A DNA stretch of 64,000 nt from assembly GCA_035524275.1 (NCBI GenBank), contig DATKPC010000095.1, positions 48,953-112,952 of the forward strand, in the 5' to 3' direction. This document shows positions 8,471 through 17,390 of this stretch, one piece after another. Under the pieces are notes generated by a model. That model worked only from the letters and a program-made list of their open reading frames with translations, was not told the origin of the DNA and searched no databases. This DNA comes from DATKPC01 sp035524275 (GTDB lineage: Bacteria > Pseudomonadota > Gammaproteobacteria > Burkholderiales > Burkholderiaceae_F). The first letter of the stretch is position 1; every line of letters begins with the position of its first letter. The position numbers and the translations under genes were made by a program.

Positions 8471-9310
8471 TCAGCCGGTGGAAGCCCTCGCGACGTGGCC
8501 GCCGCGTTCCGGCACGACGACGGGGTAACCGGGGAAGAATCGCGACACCAGCTGCCGCGGCCCGAGGTCCTCGATCTCGCGAAAGCCCGCGCGCCGCAAC
8601 CGCTCGTCGAGGGCCTCGGTCTCGAGGAACGTCTGCAGCGATTCGCCGGCCGCCGCGACACGCGCCGCCAGATCGTCGAGCACGGCCGCCGTCGCGTCCG
8701 TCAGCTCGCCGCGCGGGTTTGCATAGTCGAAGACGAGGTCCGCGCCTCCCGGATTCGCGGCGACGAAGCGCAGTGTCTCGTCGATCGCCTCCACGCTCAG
8801 GTAGACGACGACGCCGAGCCACGAGAAGAACGTCCGGCAGGACGCATCGAACCCGCAAGCCTCCAGCCGCGAGCGCAGGTCCTCGCGCTCGAAGTCCACC
8901 GGAACGTAGACGAGCGACGGCGGGGCCTCGATGCCGGCCGCCGCGAGCTTCGCGCGCTTCCAGGCCTGCGTCGACGGATGGTCGACCTCGAAGATCTTCA
9001 GCTTGTCGCGCAACGGCCCGCGATACGCGTACGTATCCAGCCCGGCGCCCAGGATCGCGAGCTGGCGCGCGCCGCGTCGCTGCGCCGCGGCCAGCGCATC
9101 CTCGGCAAAGCGGGTCCTCATCGCGATGAAAAGGCGCATCACGCGCTGCTTCGCATCCCCGCGCGCCGCCTCGATCGCGGCCCCCGCGTCGTCGCCGAGG
9201 ATGGCGACCGCCAGCGGGTCGGCGAATACCGAACCGCCTTCGAGCACCTGGTGCGCCGCGCGGTGCCCCGCCGCGCCCAGCGCGGTCCGACTCGGCCTGC
9301 CCGCCTGCAT
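8471..9310 (-). CDS. Class I SAM-dependent methyltransferase (LCM/PPM2-like)
   Basis: A 279-residue protein of the leucine-carboxyl-methyltransferase-like family (TIGR00027 type). The SAM-binding loop LGAGLDTYAYR is at 87-97, the acidic residue after strand 2 is in FEVDHPSTQAWKR, and FFSWLGVVVYLS matches the family motif. The acceptor is unknown; many homologues take part in secondary metabolism or are uncharacterised. The start is only 9 bases after the parC stop on the same strand, so it is probably read from the parC transcript. It converges on the PSD-like gene. Confidence 0.88.
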   Translation of the reverse strand: MQAGRPSRTALGAAGHRAAHQVLEGGSVFADPLAVAILGDDAGAAIEAARGDAKQRVMRLFIAMRTRFAEDALAAAQRRGARQLAILGAGLDTYAYRGPLRDKLKIFEVDHPSTQAWKRAKLAAAGIEAPPSLVYVPVDFEREDLRSRLEACGFDASCRTFFSWLGVVVYLSVEAIDETLRFVAANPGGADLVFDYANPRGELTDATAAVLDDLAARVAAAGESLQTFLETEALDERLRRAGFREIEDLGPRQLVSRFFPGYPVVVPERGGHVARASTG

Positions 9311-9319
9311 GGTGCCGGG

Positions 9320-11665
9320 CTACGCGGACCGGTCGGGTTCGGCGCCCGGCGCCGGCGGCGTCACCTTCGCGATTCCCGTCGGTTTCAGCCGTGACGCGAG
9401 CAGCGTGCCCTTGCGTGCCCGATGGCCGGCATGCGCGGCGAGCGCGCCACCGGCGATGACGAGGTCGGTCGGCTTGCCGGTGCGCTGCGCCGTCCCGCTG
9501 ACGACGACGCCGGCGTCGCCGCACGGCACCGCGCCGAGCAATTTCTCGCCATCGTCGAGGCCCATGAAGGCGACGCCGCGGCCGCCGGCGCCCTGCGCCT
9601 TGATCTCGCTCGCGGCGAACACCAGCAGGCGCCCCTTCTCCGACAGGCACGCGATGCGATCATCGCGCGCGGCGTCGACGCGCTCCGGCCGCAGCGGTCG
9701 CGCGCCCTCGTCGAGCGTCACGAACTGCTTGCCGCCCTTCTGCCTCGAGACCAGGTCGCCGAGCACGCAGGCAAAGCCGTGGCCGGCGGTCGTCGCGAGC
9801 AGCAGCGGCTGCGACGTGTCGCCGGCGACGTACGCGACAAGCTGCGTCCCGGACTCCAGCTCGATCATCGAGGTCACGGGCGCGCCGTCGCCGCGCGCCG
9901 AGGGCAGCTGCGCGACCGGGATCGAGTAGACGCGGCCGTTGCTGCCGACCGCGACGAGGACGTCGACGGTCCGGCACGGCCATGCGCCGTAGAGCGCGTC
10001 GCCGGCCTTGAACGTGAAGAGCGACGGATCATGCCCGTGGCCGTTGCGCGCCCGCGCGAAACCCTTCTCCGAGACGATCACGGTCACCGGCTCGTCCAGC
10101 ACCCGCGTCTCGACCGTGGCGCGCGCCGCCGTCTCGATCAGCGTTCGGCGGTCGTCGCCGTACTTCTTCGCGTCCTCGTCGAATTCGCGCTCGACCTGGC
10201 GCTTGAGCAGCGCCTCGGACGCCAGCAGCTTCTGCAGCGACGCCTCGTCCCGCCGTTTTTCCTCGAGCTCCTGCGTGATCCTGATCGCCTCCAGCCGTGC
10301 CAGCTGGCGCAACCGGATCTCGAGGATGTCCTCGGCCTGCCGGTCACTGAGCCGGAACGCCTTGATCAGTTCCGGCTTCGGCTCGTCGGACTGGCGGATG
10401 ATCCGGATCACCTTGTCGATGTGGAGAAGGACGATTTCGCGGCCCTCGAGGATGTGGATGCGGTCCTGGATCCTCTCGAGCCGGTGGCGGCTGCGCAGCC
10501 GCACGGTCTCGACGCGGAAGCCGATCCACTCGCGCAGGATCTCGAGCAGCGGCTTGCAGCGCGGGCGCCCGTCGCGCCCGATCATCACGAGATTGACCGG
10601 GACGCTCGTCTCGAGGCTGGTGTGCGCCAGCAGCGTGTTGACGAACTCCTGCCGGTCGACCTTCGCGGTCCGCGGCTCGAACACGAGACGCACCGCGGCA
10701 TCCTTGCTCGACTCGTCGCGCATCCGGTCGAGGACCGCAAGCACGACCTGCCGCAACTGCTGCTGCTCCGCGGTTAGCGACTTCTTGCCGGCCTTCACCG
10801 TCGGATTCGTGAGCTCCGCGATCTCCTCCTGGACCCGCCGCAACGAGGCGCCGGGCGGCAGTTCGTCGACCACCAGCTGCCACTGCCCGCGCGCCAGGTC
10901 CTCGAAGCGGAAGCGCGCGCGGACCTTCAGGCTGCCGCGGCCCGTCGCGTAGATCTCGCGGATGTCCTCGGGCGGCGAGATGATCTGCCCGCCCCCGGCG
11001 AAGTCGGGACCCGGCAGCGTCTCCATGACGTCCTGCAGCGTCGCGTCCGGCGCTTTCATCAGGACGTGCAGCGCCGCGACGACTTCGCGAAGGTTGTGCG
11101 ACGGGACCTCGGTCGCCATCCCGACCGCGATCCCGGAGGCGCCGTTGAGCAGCACGAACGGGAGCCGCGCCGGCATCAGCTTGGGCTCGACCGCGGAGCC
11201 GTCGAAGTTCGGCGCGAACTCGACGGTGCCCTCGTCGAGCTCGTCGAGCAGCAGCCGCGCGATCGGCGTCAGCCGCGCCTCGGTATAGCGGTAGGCGGCC
11301 GCGCCGTCGCCGTCGCGGCTGCCGAAGTTGCCCTGGCCGTCGACGAGCGGGTAGCGCAGCGTGAAGTCCTGCGCCATGCGGACCAGCGCGTCATAGGCCG
11401 CCTGGTCGCCGTGCGGATGGAAGCGGCCGATGACGTCGCCGACGACGCGCGCCGACTTGACGTGGCGCGATCCGGCCGCGAGACCCATCCGCTCCATCGC
11501 GAACAGGATGCGCCGCTGCACCGGTTTCTGGCCGTCGGCGACATCCGGCAGCGCGCGTCCCTTGACGACCGAGACCGCGTAGTCGAGATAGGCGCGCTGC
11601 GCGAATTCGGCGAGCGCGAGGCTCTCCGGCGGTTCGGAGTCGAACAGTGAAGGTTGGTCTTTCAT
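9320..11665 (-). CDS. parC: DNA topoisomerase IV subunit A
   Basis: A 781-residue type IIA topoisomerase A subunit that decatenates chromosomes together with ParE. The catalytic Tyr is Tyr127 (AYRYTEARL), the quinolone region is HPHGDQAAYDALVRMAQ (83-99), and the length fits ParC rather than GyrA. At the position of E. coli ParC Ser80 there is Gln88; the Glu84 position is Asp92. The C-terminal half (from about 500) has the beta-pinwheel repeats. The gene lies in the same direction as parE but is separated from it by a cyclic-di-GMP gene. The SAM methyltransferase follows at 9 bases. Confidence 0.97.
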   Translation of the reverse strand: MKDQPSLFDSEPPESLALAEFAQRAYLDYAVSVVKGRALPDVADGQKPVQRRILFAMERMGLAAGSRHVKSARVVGDVIGRFHPHGDQAAYDALVRMAQDFTLRYPLVDGQGNFGSRDGDGAAAYRYTEARLTPIARLLLDELDEGTVEFAPNFDGSAVEPKLMPARLPFVLLNGASGIAVGMATEVPSHNLREVVAALHVLMKAPDATLQDVMETLPGPDFAGGGQIISPPEDIREIYATGRGSLKVRARFRFEDLARGQWQLVVDELPPGASLRRVQEEIAELTNPTVKAGKKSLTAEQQQLRQVVLAVLDRMRDESSKDAAVRLVFEPRTAKVDRQEFVNTLLAHTSLETSVPVNLVMIGRDGRPRCKPLLEILREWIGFRVETVRLRSRHRLERIQDRIHILEGREIVLLHIDKVIRIIRQSDEPKPELIKAFRLSDRQAEDILEIRLRQLARLEAIRITQELEEKRRDEASLQKLLASEALLKRQVEREFDEDAKKYGDDRRTLIETAARATVETRVLDEPVTVIVSEKGFARARNGHGHDPSLFTFKAGDALYGAWPCRTVDVLVAVGSNGRVYSIPVAQLPSARGDGAPVTSMIELESGTQLVAYVAGDTSQPLLLATTAGHGFACVLGDLVSRQKGGKQFVTLDEGARPLRPERVDAARDDRIACLSEKGRLLVFAASEIKAQGAGGRGVAFMGLDDGEKLLGAVPCGDAGVVVSGTAQRTGKPTDLVIAGGALAAHAGHRARKGTLLASRLKPTGIAKVTPPAPGAEPDRSA

Positions 11666-11747
11666 GGGGATCCTGGGGCGGTGGGCCGGCGGCTTCGGAC
11701 AAGCGCAGCCGCATGCCGCGCGCCGTGCCGCGGCCCGGGGGCCGCCA

Positions 11748-14255
11748 TCAATGCATCAGGGAACGCTCGGCGCCGCGCCCGCGCCGGTCGACGAACACGC
11801 GCAGGAAGTCCTCGGCGCTCATCGGCCGCGCGAAGAGAAAGCCCTGCGCCGAATCGCAGCCGAGGTGCTGCATCCAGGTCTGCTGCGCCTGCGTCTCGAT
11901 GCCCTCGGCCGTGACGCTCAGCCCCAGGCTGCGCGCCATCTCGACGACGGCCTTGACGATGGTCAGCGTGCGCGCATCGCGCATGCACTCGACCGTGAAG
12001 CTGCGATCGATCTTCAGGCGGTGGATCGGCAGGTCGCGCAGGTGCGCGAGGCTGGAGGTGCCGACGCCGAAATCGTCCAGCGCGATGTTGACGCCGGCGT
12101 TGCGCAGCCGCAGCAGGTTCTCGCGCGAAAGCGGCGGCGTGTCGAGCAGCGCGGTTTCGGTCACCTCGATCTGGATCTCGCGCGGCGCGACGTCGTACTC
12201 CGAGAGGACCGACAGCACGTTCTCGACGCAACCGAGCTGGCGCAGCTGCACGCCCGACATGTTGACCGCGACCGGCGGCACGTCCAGCCCGATCTGGTGC
12301 CACATGCGCCGCGCGCGGCAGGCTTCGCGCAGCACCCAGTCGCCGAGCGCCACGATCAGCCCGCTCTCCTCCGAGATCGGGATGAACTCCGACGGCGCGA
12401 TGTCGCCGAGTTCCGCGTCGTTCCAGCGCAGCAGTGCCTCGGCGCCGATGATCTTGCCGTCGGCCATCGAGACGAGCGGCTGGTAGAAGAGCCGGAAGTC
12501 GCGCGTCTCGACGGCACGCCGCAGGCGCTGCTCCAGCCGCAGGCGGACTTCGACGCGGCGCGCGAGCGCCGCGTTGTAGGTTTCGCACCTGCCGCCGCCC
12601 GCTGCCTTCGCGTGCCGCATCGCCGCGTCGGCGGCGTTGAGCAGCGAGTCCAGGTCGACGCCATCGTCGGGGAAGAACGCGACGCCGATCGAGGGCGTCA
12701 CCGACACCTCCAGCCCCGCGACGCGCGACGATTCGGAGATCGAGGCGATCAGCGCCTCGGCGGCCTCGCGCACCGCGTCCGGCTTCTCGGCATCGACGAG
12801 CAGCACGAGGAACTCGTCGCCGACGCGGCGCCCGACCACGTTCGGCGGCCCGACGTTGGCCGCGATGCGGCTGCCGACGGTCGACAGCACCTGGTCGCCG
12901 ACCTTGTGCCCGTAGCCGTTGTTCAGGAAGCGGAAGTTGTCGAGATTGATGAAAAGCAGTGCGCAGTTGCGGCCCGCGGCATAGGCGTCGGACAGCACGG
13001 CCTGCGCGCGCTCGTCGAAGAACTGCCGGTTCGGCAGCTGCGTCAGCGCGTCGAACGTCGACAGCCGGTCGATGCGCTCCTGCGCGCGCACCTGGTCGGT
13101 CACGTCCTGCACGATCCCGTGGTAGCCGCGAAAGCGCCCGTGGCGATCGAAGACCGGGTCGCCGCCGAACTTCATGTACGTCGCCGTCCCGTCGTCGTGG
13201 TGCCGTCGCAGGACGATGCCGCGGAACGATTCGCGCGCCGCGAGCGTCGCGCGATGCGCATCCCAGCCGCCGGGGCCGAGCAGGTCGCCGGGAAGTTCCC
13301 ACGGCCGCTTGCCGATGGCGTTGGCGAGGTCCGCCGCAAGCGCCGCGCCACGCGCGGCGCCGGGCCGCATCAGCGTGTAGCGCAGGTCCTCGTCCTGCTC
13401 CCAGTACCAGTCGCACGCGAGGCTTGCCAGCGCGCGGAAACGCTCGTCGACACGCGCCGCTCGCGCGAGCAGCGCACGGCGGCCGCCGGCGACGACGAAC
13501 GCGGCGCGGTAGCCGACCCAGCGCCCGGCGGCGAACCGCGGCTCGCCGCTGAACTCGTAGTGCAGCGGCGCCTGCCCGTCCTTCGGCACGATCTGCACCG
13601 CGACGCGATGGAACGGCTCGTGTCGGGCGAGCAGGGGCGCGAGCGATAGCCAATCGATCGTCACGCGCGGCGCCGCGGCCAGGTCGCCGAGCGTGCGGCC
13701 GACCATCCCCGGAAACACCGCGGCATCGGCGTCCGGCGCGACGTGCGTGACGCGCAGGTCCTGGTCGGTCTCGCAATACCAGGCGAAACCGGTCCGCAGC
13801 AGGTCGCGATAGAGGCCGTCCGGCCACCGATCCTGCGACGCGACGGACGCCGAAGGCTGGACGTCCTCCGACACCGGGTCGGCCGAAACACGGTCCGGCG
13901 CGGCGGTCGCGCCGGCAGCGGCGGGCGGCGCCGGCGGCAGCGGCACCAGTTCCTCGTTGCGCGGTGCAGGCGTCGCCGCATCGGATGAGCCGTCGCGCGC
14001 CGGGCGCGCCAGCAGCCGCCAGCCGACGACCATGGCCGCCAGAAGCGCGGCGGCCGTCAGCGCGGTGCCGCCGATGCCCGTCGCGGCGCCGACCGGGCGC
14101 GTGGCGGTGACCGCGCCGCGTAGCTGCTCGCACAGCCACGCCAGCCCGAACGCCAGCAGCAGCGCGACGAGGAGCCGCGCCGAGACGACGCCCCGGCGCC
14201 GGGGGCCGCGCCCGATACCTGCTGCCGGATCTGGACTGAAGAGGGTTCGCTTCAC
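11748..14255 (-). CDS. Membrane PAS-PAS-GGDEF-EAL cyclic-di-GMP protein
   Basis: An 835-residue protein with two N-terminal membrane segments (about 26-45 and 60-83), a Pro/Ala linker, two PAS-like domains (about 145-255 and 265-390, the second preceding VQDVTDQV), a GGDEF domain (about 400-560) and an EAL domain (about 575-820). The GGDEF signature is degenerate (VGDEF at 478-482), so cyclase activity is doubtful. The EAL domain keeps EALLRW (606-611), IEVTET, DDFG (727-730) and EGIET (784-788), which is consistent with an active phosphodiesterase. The GGDEF part may instead bind GTP as a regulator. The gene sits between parE and parC. Confidence 0.93.
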   Translation of the reverse strand: MKRTLFSPDPAAGIGRGPRRRGVVSARLLVALLLAFGLAWLCEQLRGAVTATRPVGAATGIGGTALTAAALLAAMVVGWRLLARPARDGSSDAATPAPRNEELVPLPPAPPAAAGATAAPDRVSADPVSEDVQPSASVASQDRWPDGLYRDLLRTGFAWYCETDQDLRVTHVAPDADAAVFPGMVGRTLGDLAAAPRVTIDWLSLAPLLARHEPFHRVAVQIVPKDGQAPLHYEFSGEPRFAAGRWVGYRAAFVVAGGRRALLARAARVDERFRALASLACDWYWEQDEDLRYTLMRPGAARGAALAADLANAIGKRPWELPGDLLGPGGWDAHRATLAARESFRGIVLRRHHDDGTATYMKFGGDPVFDRHGRFRGYHGIVQDVTDQVRAQERIDRLSTFDALTQLPNRQFFDERAQAVLSDAYAAGRNCALLFINLDNFRFLNNGYGHKVGDQVLSTVGSRIAANVGPPNVVGRRVGDEFLVLLVDAEKPDAVREAAEALIASISESSRVAGLEVSVTPSIGVAFFPDDGVDLDSLLNAADAAMRHAKAAGGGRCETYNAALARRVEVRLRLEQRLRRAVETRDFRLFYQPLVSMADGKIIGAEALLRWNDAELGDIAPSEFIPISEESGLIVALGDWVLREACRARRMWHQIGLDVPPVAVNMSGVQLRQLGCVENVLSVLSEYDVAPREIQIEVTETALLDTPPLSRENLLRLRNAGVNIALDDFGVGTSSLAHLRDLPIHRLKIDRSFTVECMRDARTLTIVKAVVEMARSLGLSVTAEGIETQAQQTWMQHLGCDSAQGFLFARPMSAEDFLRVFVDRRGRGAERSLMH

Positions 14256-14414
14256 GGGCGGTTCACGCGGGGAATCGGTCGTGGGCGGGGCGTCGATCGC
14301 CGCGCGCCCTGCGGAACACTACACGCTGGACACCCGGCCGACGAGTGGGGGATCGACCCGCGCGTCCGGCCATCGTCGACGGAACCGGCCGCGGGTGCCG
14401 ACCGCGCCGCAAGC

Positions 14415-16412
14415 TCAGACGTCGGCTTCGACTTCGTTGCCGTGCTCCTCGAGCCAGGCGCGCCGCGCCGCGGCTTCGGCACGGCCCATCAGCATCGTCA
14501 TCGTCGCCGATGTCGCGTCGAGCGCGAAGTCGCCGAGCGTCACGGGCAGCAGTCGCCGCGTGTCCGGATTCATCGTCGTTTCCCACAGCTGCTCCGCGCT
14601 CATCTCGCCGAGTCCCTTGAAGCGGCCGATCTCCCATGCCCCTTCGCGGACGCCCTCGTCCTTCAGCTTCGCCAGCGTCGCGTCGCGCTCCGCCTCGTCG
14701 AGGCAATAGAGGCGCCGCGCCGGGCGCCGGCCCTGCGCGGAGACGTCGATCCGGAACAGCGGCGGACGCGCGACATGGATGTGGCCGCGCTCGATCAGCC
14801 GCGGGAAATGGCGGAAGAACAGCGTGAGCAGCAGGACCTGGATATGCGCGCCGTCGACGTCGGCGTCGGCCAGCACGCAGATCTTGGCGTAGCGCAGCCC
14901 GGACAGGTCCGGGTCGTCGCCTTGGCCGTGCGGGTCGACGCCGATCGCCACCGCGATGTCGTGCACCTCGGCGTTCGCGAAGAGGCGATCGCGGTCGACC
15001 TCCCACGTATTGAGGACCTTCCCGCGCAGCGGCAGGATGGCCTGGAATTCCTTGTCGCGCCCCATCTTCGCCGAGCCGCCCGCGGAGTCGCCTTCGACGA
15101 GGAACAGTTCATTGCGCGCCAGGTCGCTCGATTCGCAATCGGTGAGTTTCCCCGGCAGCACCGCGACGGCCGAACCCTTCTTCTTCTCGACCTTTTGCGC
15201 CGCGCGCGAGCGTGCCTGCGCCTGCTGGATCGCGAGCTCCGCGAGGCGGCGCCCGTGCTCCGGATGCTGGTTGAGCCAGAACTCGAGCTGCGGGCGGACG
15301 AACGAGGCGACGAGCCGCACCGCGTCGCGGCTGTTCAGGCGCTCCTTGATCTGGCCCTGGAACTGCGGGTCGAGGACGCGGGTCGTCAGCACGAAGCTCG
15401 CGCGCGCGAACACGTCTTCCGGCAGCAGCTTGACCCCTTTGGGCAGCAGGTTGTGCGCCTCGACGAACGTGCGCAGCGCGTGGAACATCCCCTCGCGCAG
15501 GCCGGACTCGTGCGTGCCGCCGGCTGGCGTCGGGATCAGGTTGACGTACGACTCCCGCGCCACGGCGCCGTCCTCGGTCCACGCGACGACCCAGCCGGCG
15601 CCTTCGCCCTCGGCGAAGGCCGCGTCGTCGGCGGCCGCATAGCCTTCGGACTCGAACGTCGGCACGAGCGGCTCGATGCCGCCGAGGCGCTCCAGCAGGT
15701 ACTGGCGCAGGCCGCCGTCATACCGCCAGTGCCGTTGCATGCCGGTCTTCTCGACCGCCAGCGTCACCTCGGTGCCCGGCAGCAGCACGGCCTTGCTGCG
15801 CAGCAGGCGCTCGAGTTCCTCGACGGGCACGACCGCGGTATCGAAGTACTTCGGATTCGGGCGCACCGTGACCCGCGTGCCGCTCGCCTTCTCGCCGGCC
15901 GCCGCGCGCCGCGACTTCAGCGGCTCGACGACGTCGCCGTCGGCGAACGCCATCGCGTGGACCTTGCCTTCGCGCCAGACGGTGACATCCAGCCGCGACG
16001 CCAGCGCGTTCGTGACCGACACGCCGACGCCGTGCAGACCGCCGGAAAACGAATACGCACCGCCGGCGCGCTTGTCGAACTTGCCGCCCGCATGAAGGCG
16101 GGTGAAGACGATCTCGACGACCGGGACGCGCTCTTCCGGATGCAGCCCCACCGGAATGCCGCGACCGTCGTCCTCGACGCTGACGGACCCGTCGGCGTGG
16201 ACCGCGACGTCGATGCGCCGGCCGAACCCCGAGAGAATCTCGTCGGCGGCGTTGTCGATGACTTCCTGGACGATGTGCAGCGGACTGTCGGTCCGCGTAT
16301 ACATCCCGGGTCGCTGGCGAACCGGCTCCAGGCCCTTCAGCACGCGGATCGAGGCTTCGCTGTAGTCGTTGGACACGCGGTTCGAGCCACGCGGACGGGC
16401 AGCAGTCGTCAT
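14415..16412 (-). CDS. parE: DNA topoisomerase IV subunit B
   Basis: A 665-residue GHKL-ATPase type IIA topoisomerase B subunit. QEVIDNAADE at 49-58 holds the catalytic Glu and the Mg-binding Asn, DDGRGIP is at 81-87, and the TOPRIM domain has VEGDSAGGSA and DADVDGAHI in the last third. The length of about 665 residues and the lack of the long GyrB insertion fit ParE. It works with the ParC encoded downstream. The start at 16412 is 137 bases from the divergent tRNA-Arg gene. Confidence 0.97.
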   Translation of the reverse strand: MTTAARPRGSNRVSNDYSEASIRVLKGLEPVRQRPGMYTRTDSPLHIVQEVIDNAADEILSGFGRRIDVAVHADGSVSVEDDGRGIPVGLHPEERVPVVEIVFTRLHAGGKFDKRAGGAYSFSGGLHGVGVSVTNALASRLDVTVWREGKVHAMAFADGDVVEPLKSRRAAAGEKASGTRVTVRPNPKYFDTAVVPVEELERLLRSKAVLLPGTEVTLAVEKTGMQRHWRYDGGLRQYLLERLGGIEPLVPTFESEGYAAADDAAFAEGEGAGWVVAWTEDGAVARESYVNLIPTPAGGTHESGLREGMFHALRTFVEAHNLLPKGVKLLPEDVFARASFVLTTRVLDPQFQGQIKERLNSRDAVRLVASFVRPQLEFWLNQHPEHGRRLAELAIQQAQARSRAAQKVEKKKGSAVAVLPGKLTDCESSDLARNELFLVEGDSAGGSAKMGRDKEFQAILPLRGKVLNTWEVDRDRLFANAEVHDIAVAIGVDPHGQGDDPDLSGLRYAKICVLADADVDGAHIQVLLLTLFFRHFPRLIERGHIHVARPPLFRIDVSAQGRRPARRLYCLDEAERDATLAKLKDEGVREGAWEIGRFKGLGEMSAEQLWETTMNPDTRRLLPVTLGDFALDATSATMTMLMGRAEAAARRAWLEEHGNEVEADV

Positions 16413-16549
16413 CAGCGGGTAGTCACGTCGTCGAAGCGGCGCCGGCCGGCACGCCGCGGGAGTGGGATTCTATCGGCGAGTCGGCCGCCGCCGGTCCGCC
16501 CGGAGGCGCCCGCCGTCCGCATCCGTATACTCGAAGCGGTCCAGGATGG

Positions 16550-16621
16550 CTCCCCGTAGTTCAATGGATAGAACGAGTGCCTCCTAAGCGCTAGATACAG
16601 GTTCGATTCCTGTCGGGGGGA
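16550..16621 (+). tRNA. tRNA-Arg, anticodon CCT
   Basis: Folded by eye. The acceptor stem is CTCCCCG/CGGGGGG with one G-U pair, the D stem is GTTC/GAAC, the anticodon stem is AGTGC/GCGCT with loop CTCCTAA (anticodon CCT at 34-36), the variable loop has 4 bases, and the T arm is ACAGG-TTCGATT-CCTGT. The discriminator base is A at 16621. The 3' CCA is not encoded (ACA AGC follows). The anticodon reads AGG. There is no integrase or direct repeat nearby to suggest use as an attachment site. Confidence 0.95.
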
Positions 16622-16662
16622 CAAGCGACCTACCTGACGCCGGGCGAGCGGCCCGCCGCGGC

Positions 16663-17262
16663 TCAGAGCGCGAGCAGCGTCGTGCGGTAGTGCTTCAATT
16701 CGTCGATCGACTCGTAGACGTCGGCAAGCGCCTCGTGCCGCTGCCGCTTCTCGAAGCTGCGGTGCGCCTCCGGCTTCCAGCGCCGCGCCAGTTCCTTCAG
16801 CGTGCTCACGTCCAGGTTGCGGTAATGGAAGTACGCTTCCAGGCGCGGCATCCAGCGCGCCATGAACCGGCGGTCCTGGCAGATCGAATTGCCGCACATC
16901 GGCGACTTGCCGCGCGCCACGACCGGCTGAAGGAATTCGACGATCGTGCGCTCCGCTTCCGCCTCGTCGACCGTCGAGTCGCGCACGCGATCGACGAGTC
17001 CCGAGCGGCCGTGCGTCGCGCGGTTCCAGGCGTCCATGCCGTCGAGCACCGCCTGCGCCTGGTGCACGGCGATGACCGGGCCCTCGGCGAGCACTTCCAG
17101 GTGCGCATCGGTGACGACCAGCGCGATCTCGAGGATGCGGTCGGAATCCGGATTCAGGCCGCTCATCTCCATGTCGACCCAGACCAGGTTGTTGTCGTCG
17201 AAGCGCGGATGTCGGGGCGACGGAGCGGCGGCAGGCAACGAGGCGGGCGACGTGGCAGGCAA
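16663..17262 (-). CDS. orn: Oligoribonuclease
   Basis: A 199-residue DEDDh 3'-5' exoribonuclease that degrades 2-5-nt RNAs and pGpG. The first acidic pair is Asp30 and Glu32 in VWVDMEMSGL, the middle Asp is near SICQDRRF, and the last motif is HEALADV. The core begins at residue 24, so the N-terminus is about 20 residues longer than usual and is Pro/Ala-rich. The TTG at 17262 is chosen because AGGGG lies 6 bases upstream; a second TTG at 17238 is possible. Since Orn clears pGpG, it links functionally to the EAL gene nearby, though they are not one operon. It is divergent from the Ste24-like peptidase. Confidence 0.95.
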   Translation of the reverse strand: MPATSPASLPAAAPSPRHPRFDDNNLVWVDMEMSGLNPDSDRILEIALVVTDAHLEVLAEGPVIAVHQAQAVLDGMDAWNRATHGRSGLVDRVRDSTVDEAEAERTIVEFLQPVVARGKSPMCGNSICQDRRFMARWMPRLEAYFHYRNLDVSTLKELARRWKPEAHRSFEKRQRHEALADVYESIDELKHYRTTLLAL

Positions 17263-17390
17263 CGAGGACCCCTATGGGATAATCCGGGCGTGAATTGTCG
17301 CATGCAACGCCCGTCGTCGAAGGCGCCGAAAGCCCATGGCGGCGCGGCGCCGGACCTTCTCCGCCGGCGCGCCGCGCCGCCTGCCGCGCC

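Noticed and set aside
16550..16660. tRNA-Arg as an integration site for a mobile element
   Set aside because: There is no integrase, no repeated tRNA 3' end and no composition change beside it.
17295..17390. Longer N-terminus for the Ste24-like peptidase from 17295
   Set aside because: The extra 32 residues are polar and Arg/Pro-rich and overlap the leader of the divergent orn gene. The ATG at 17391 starts directly at the first membrane helix.
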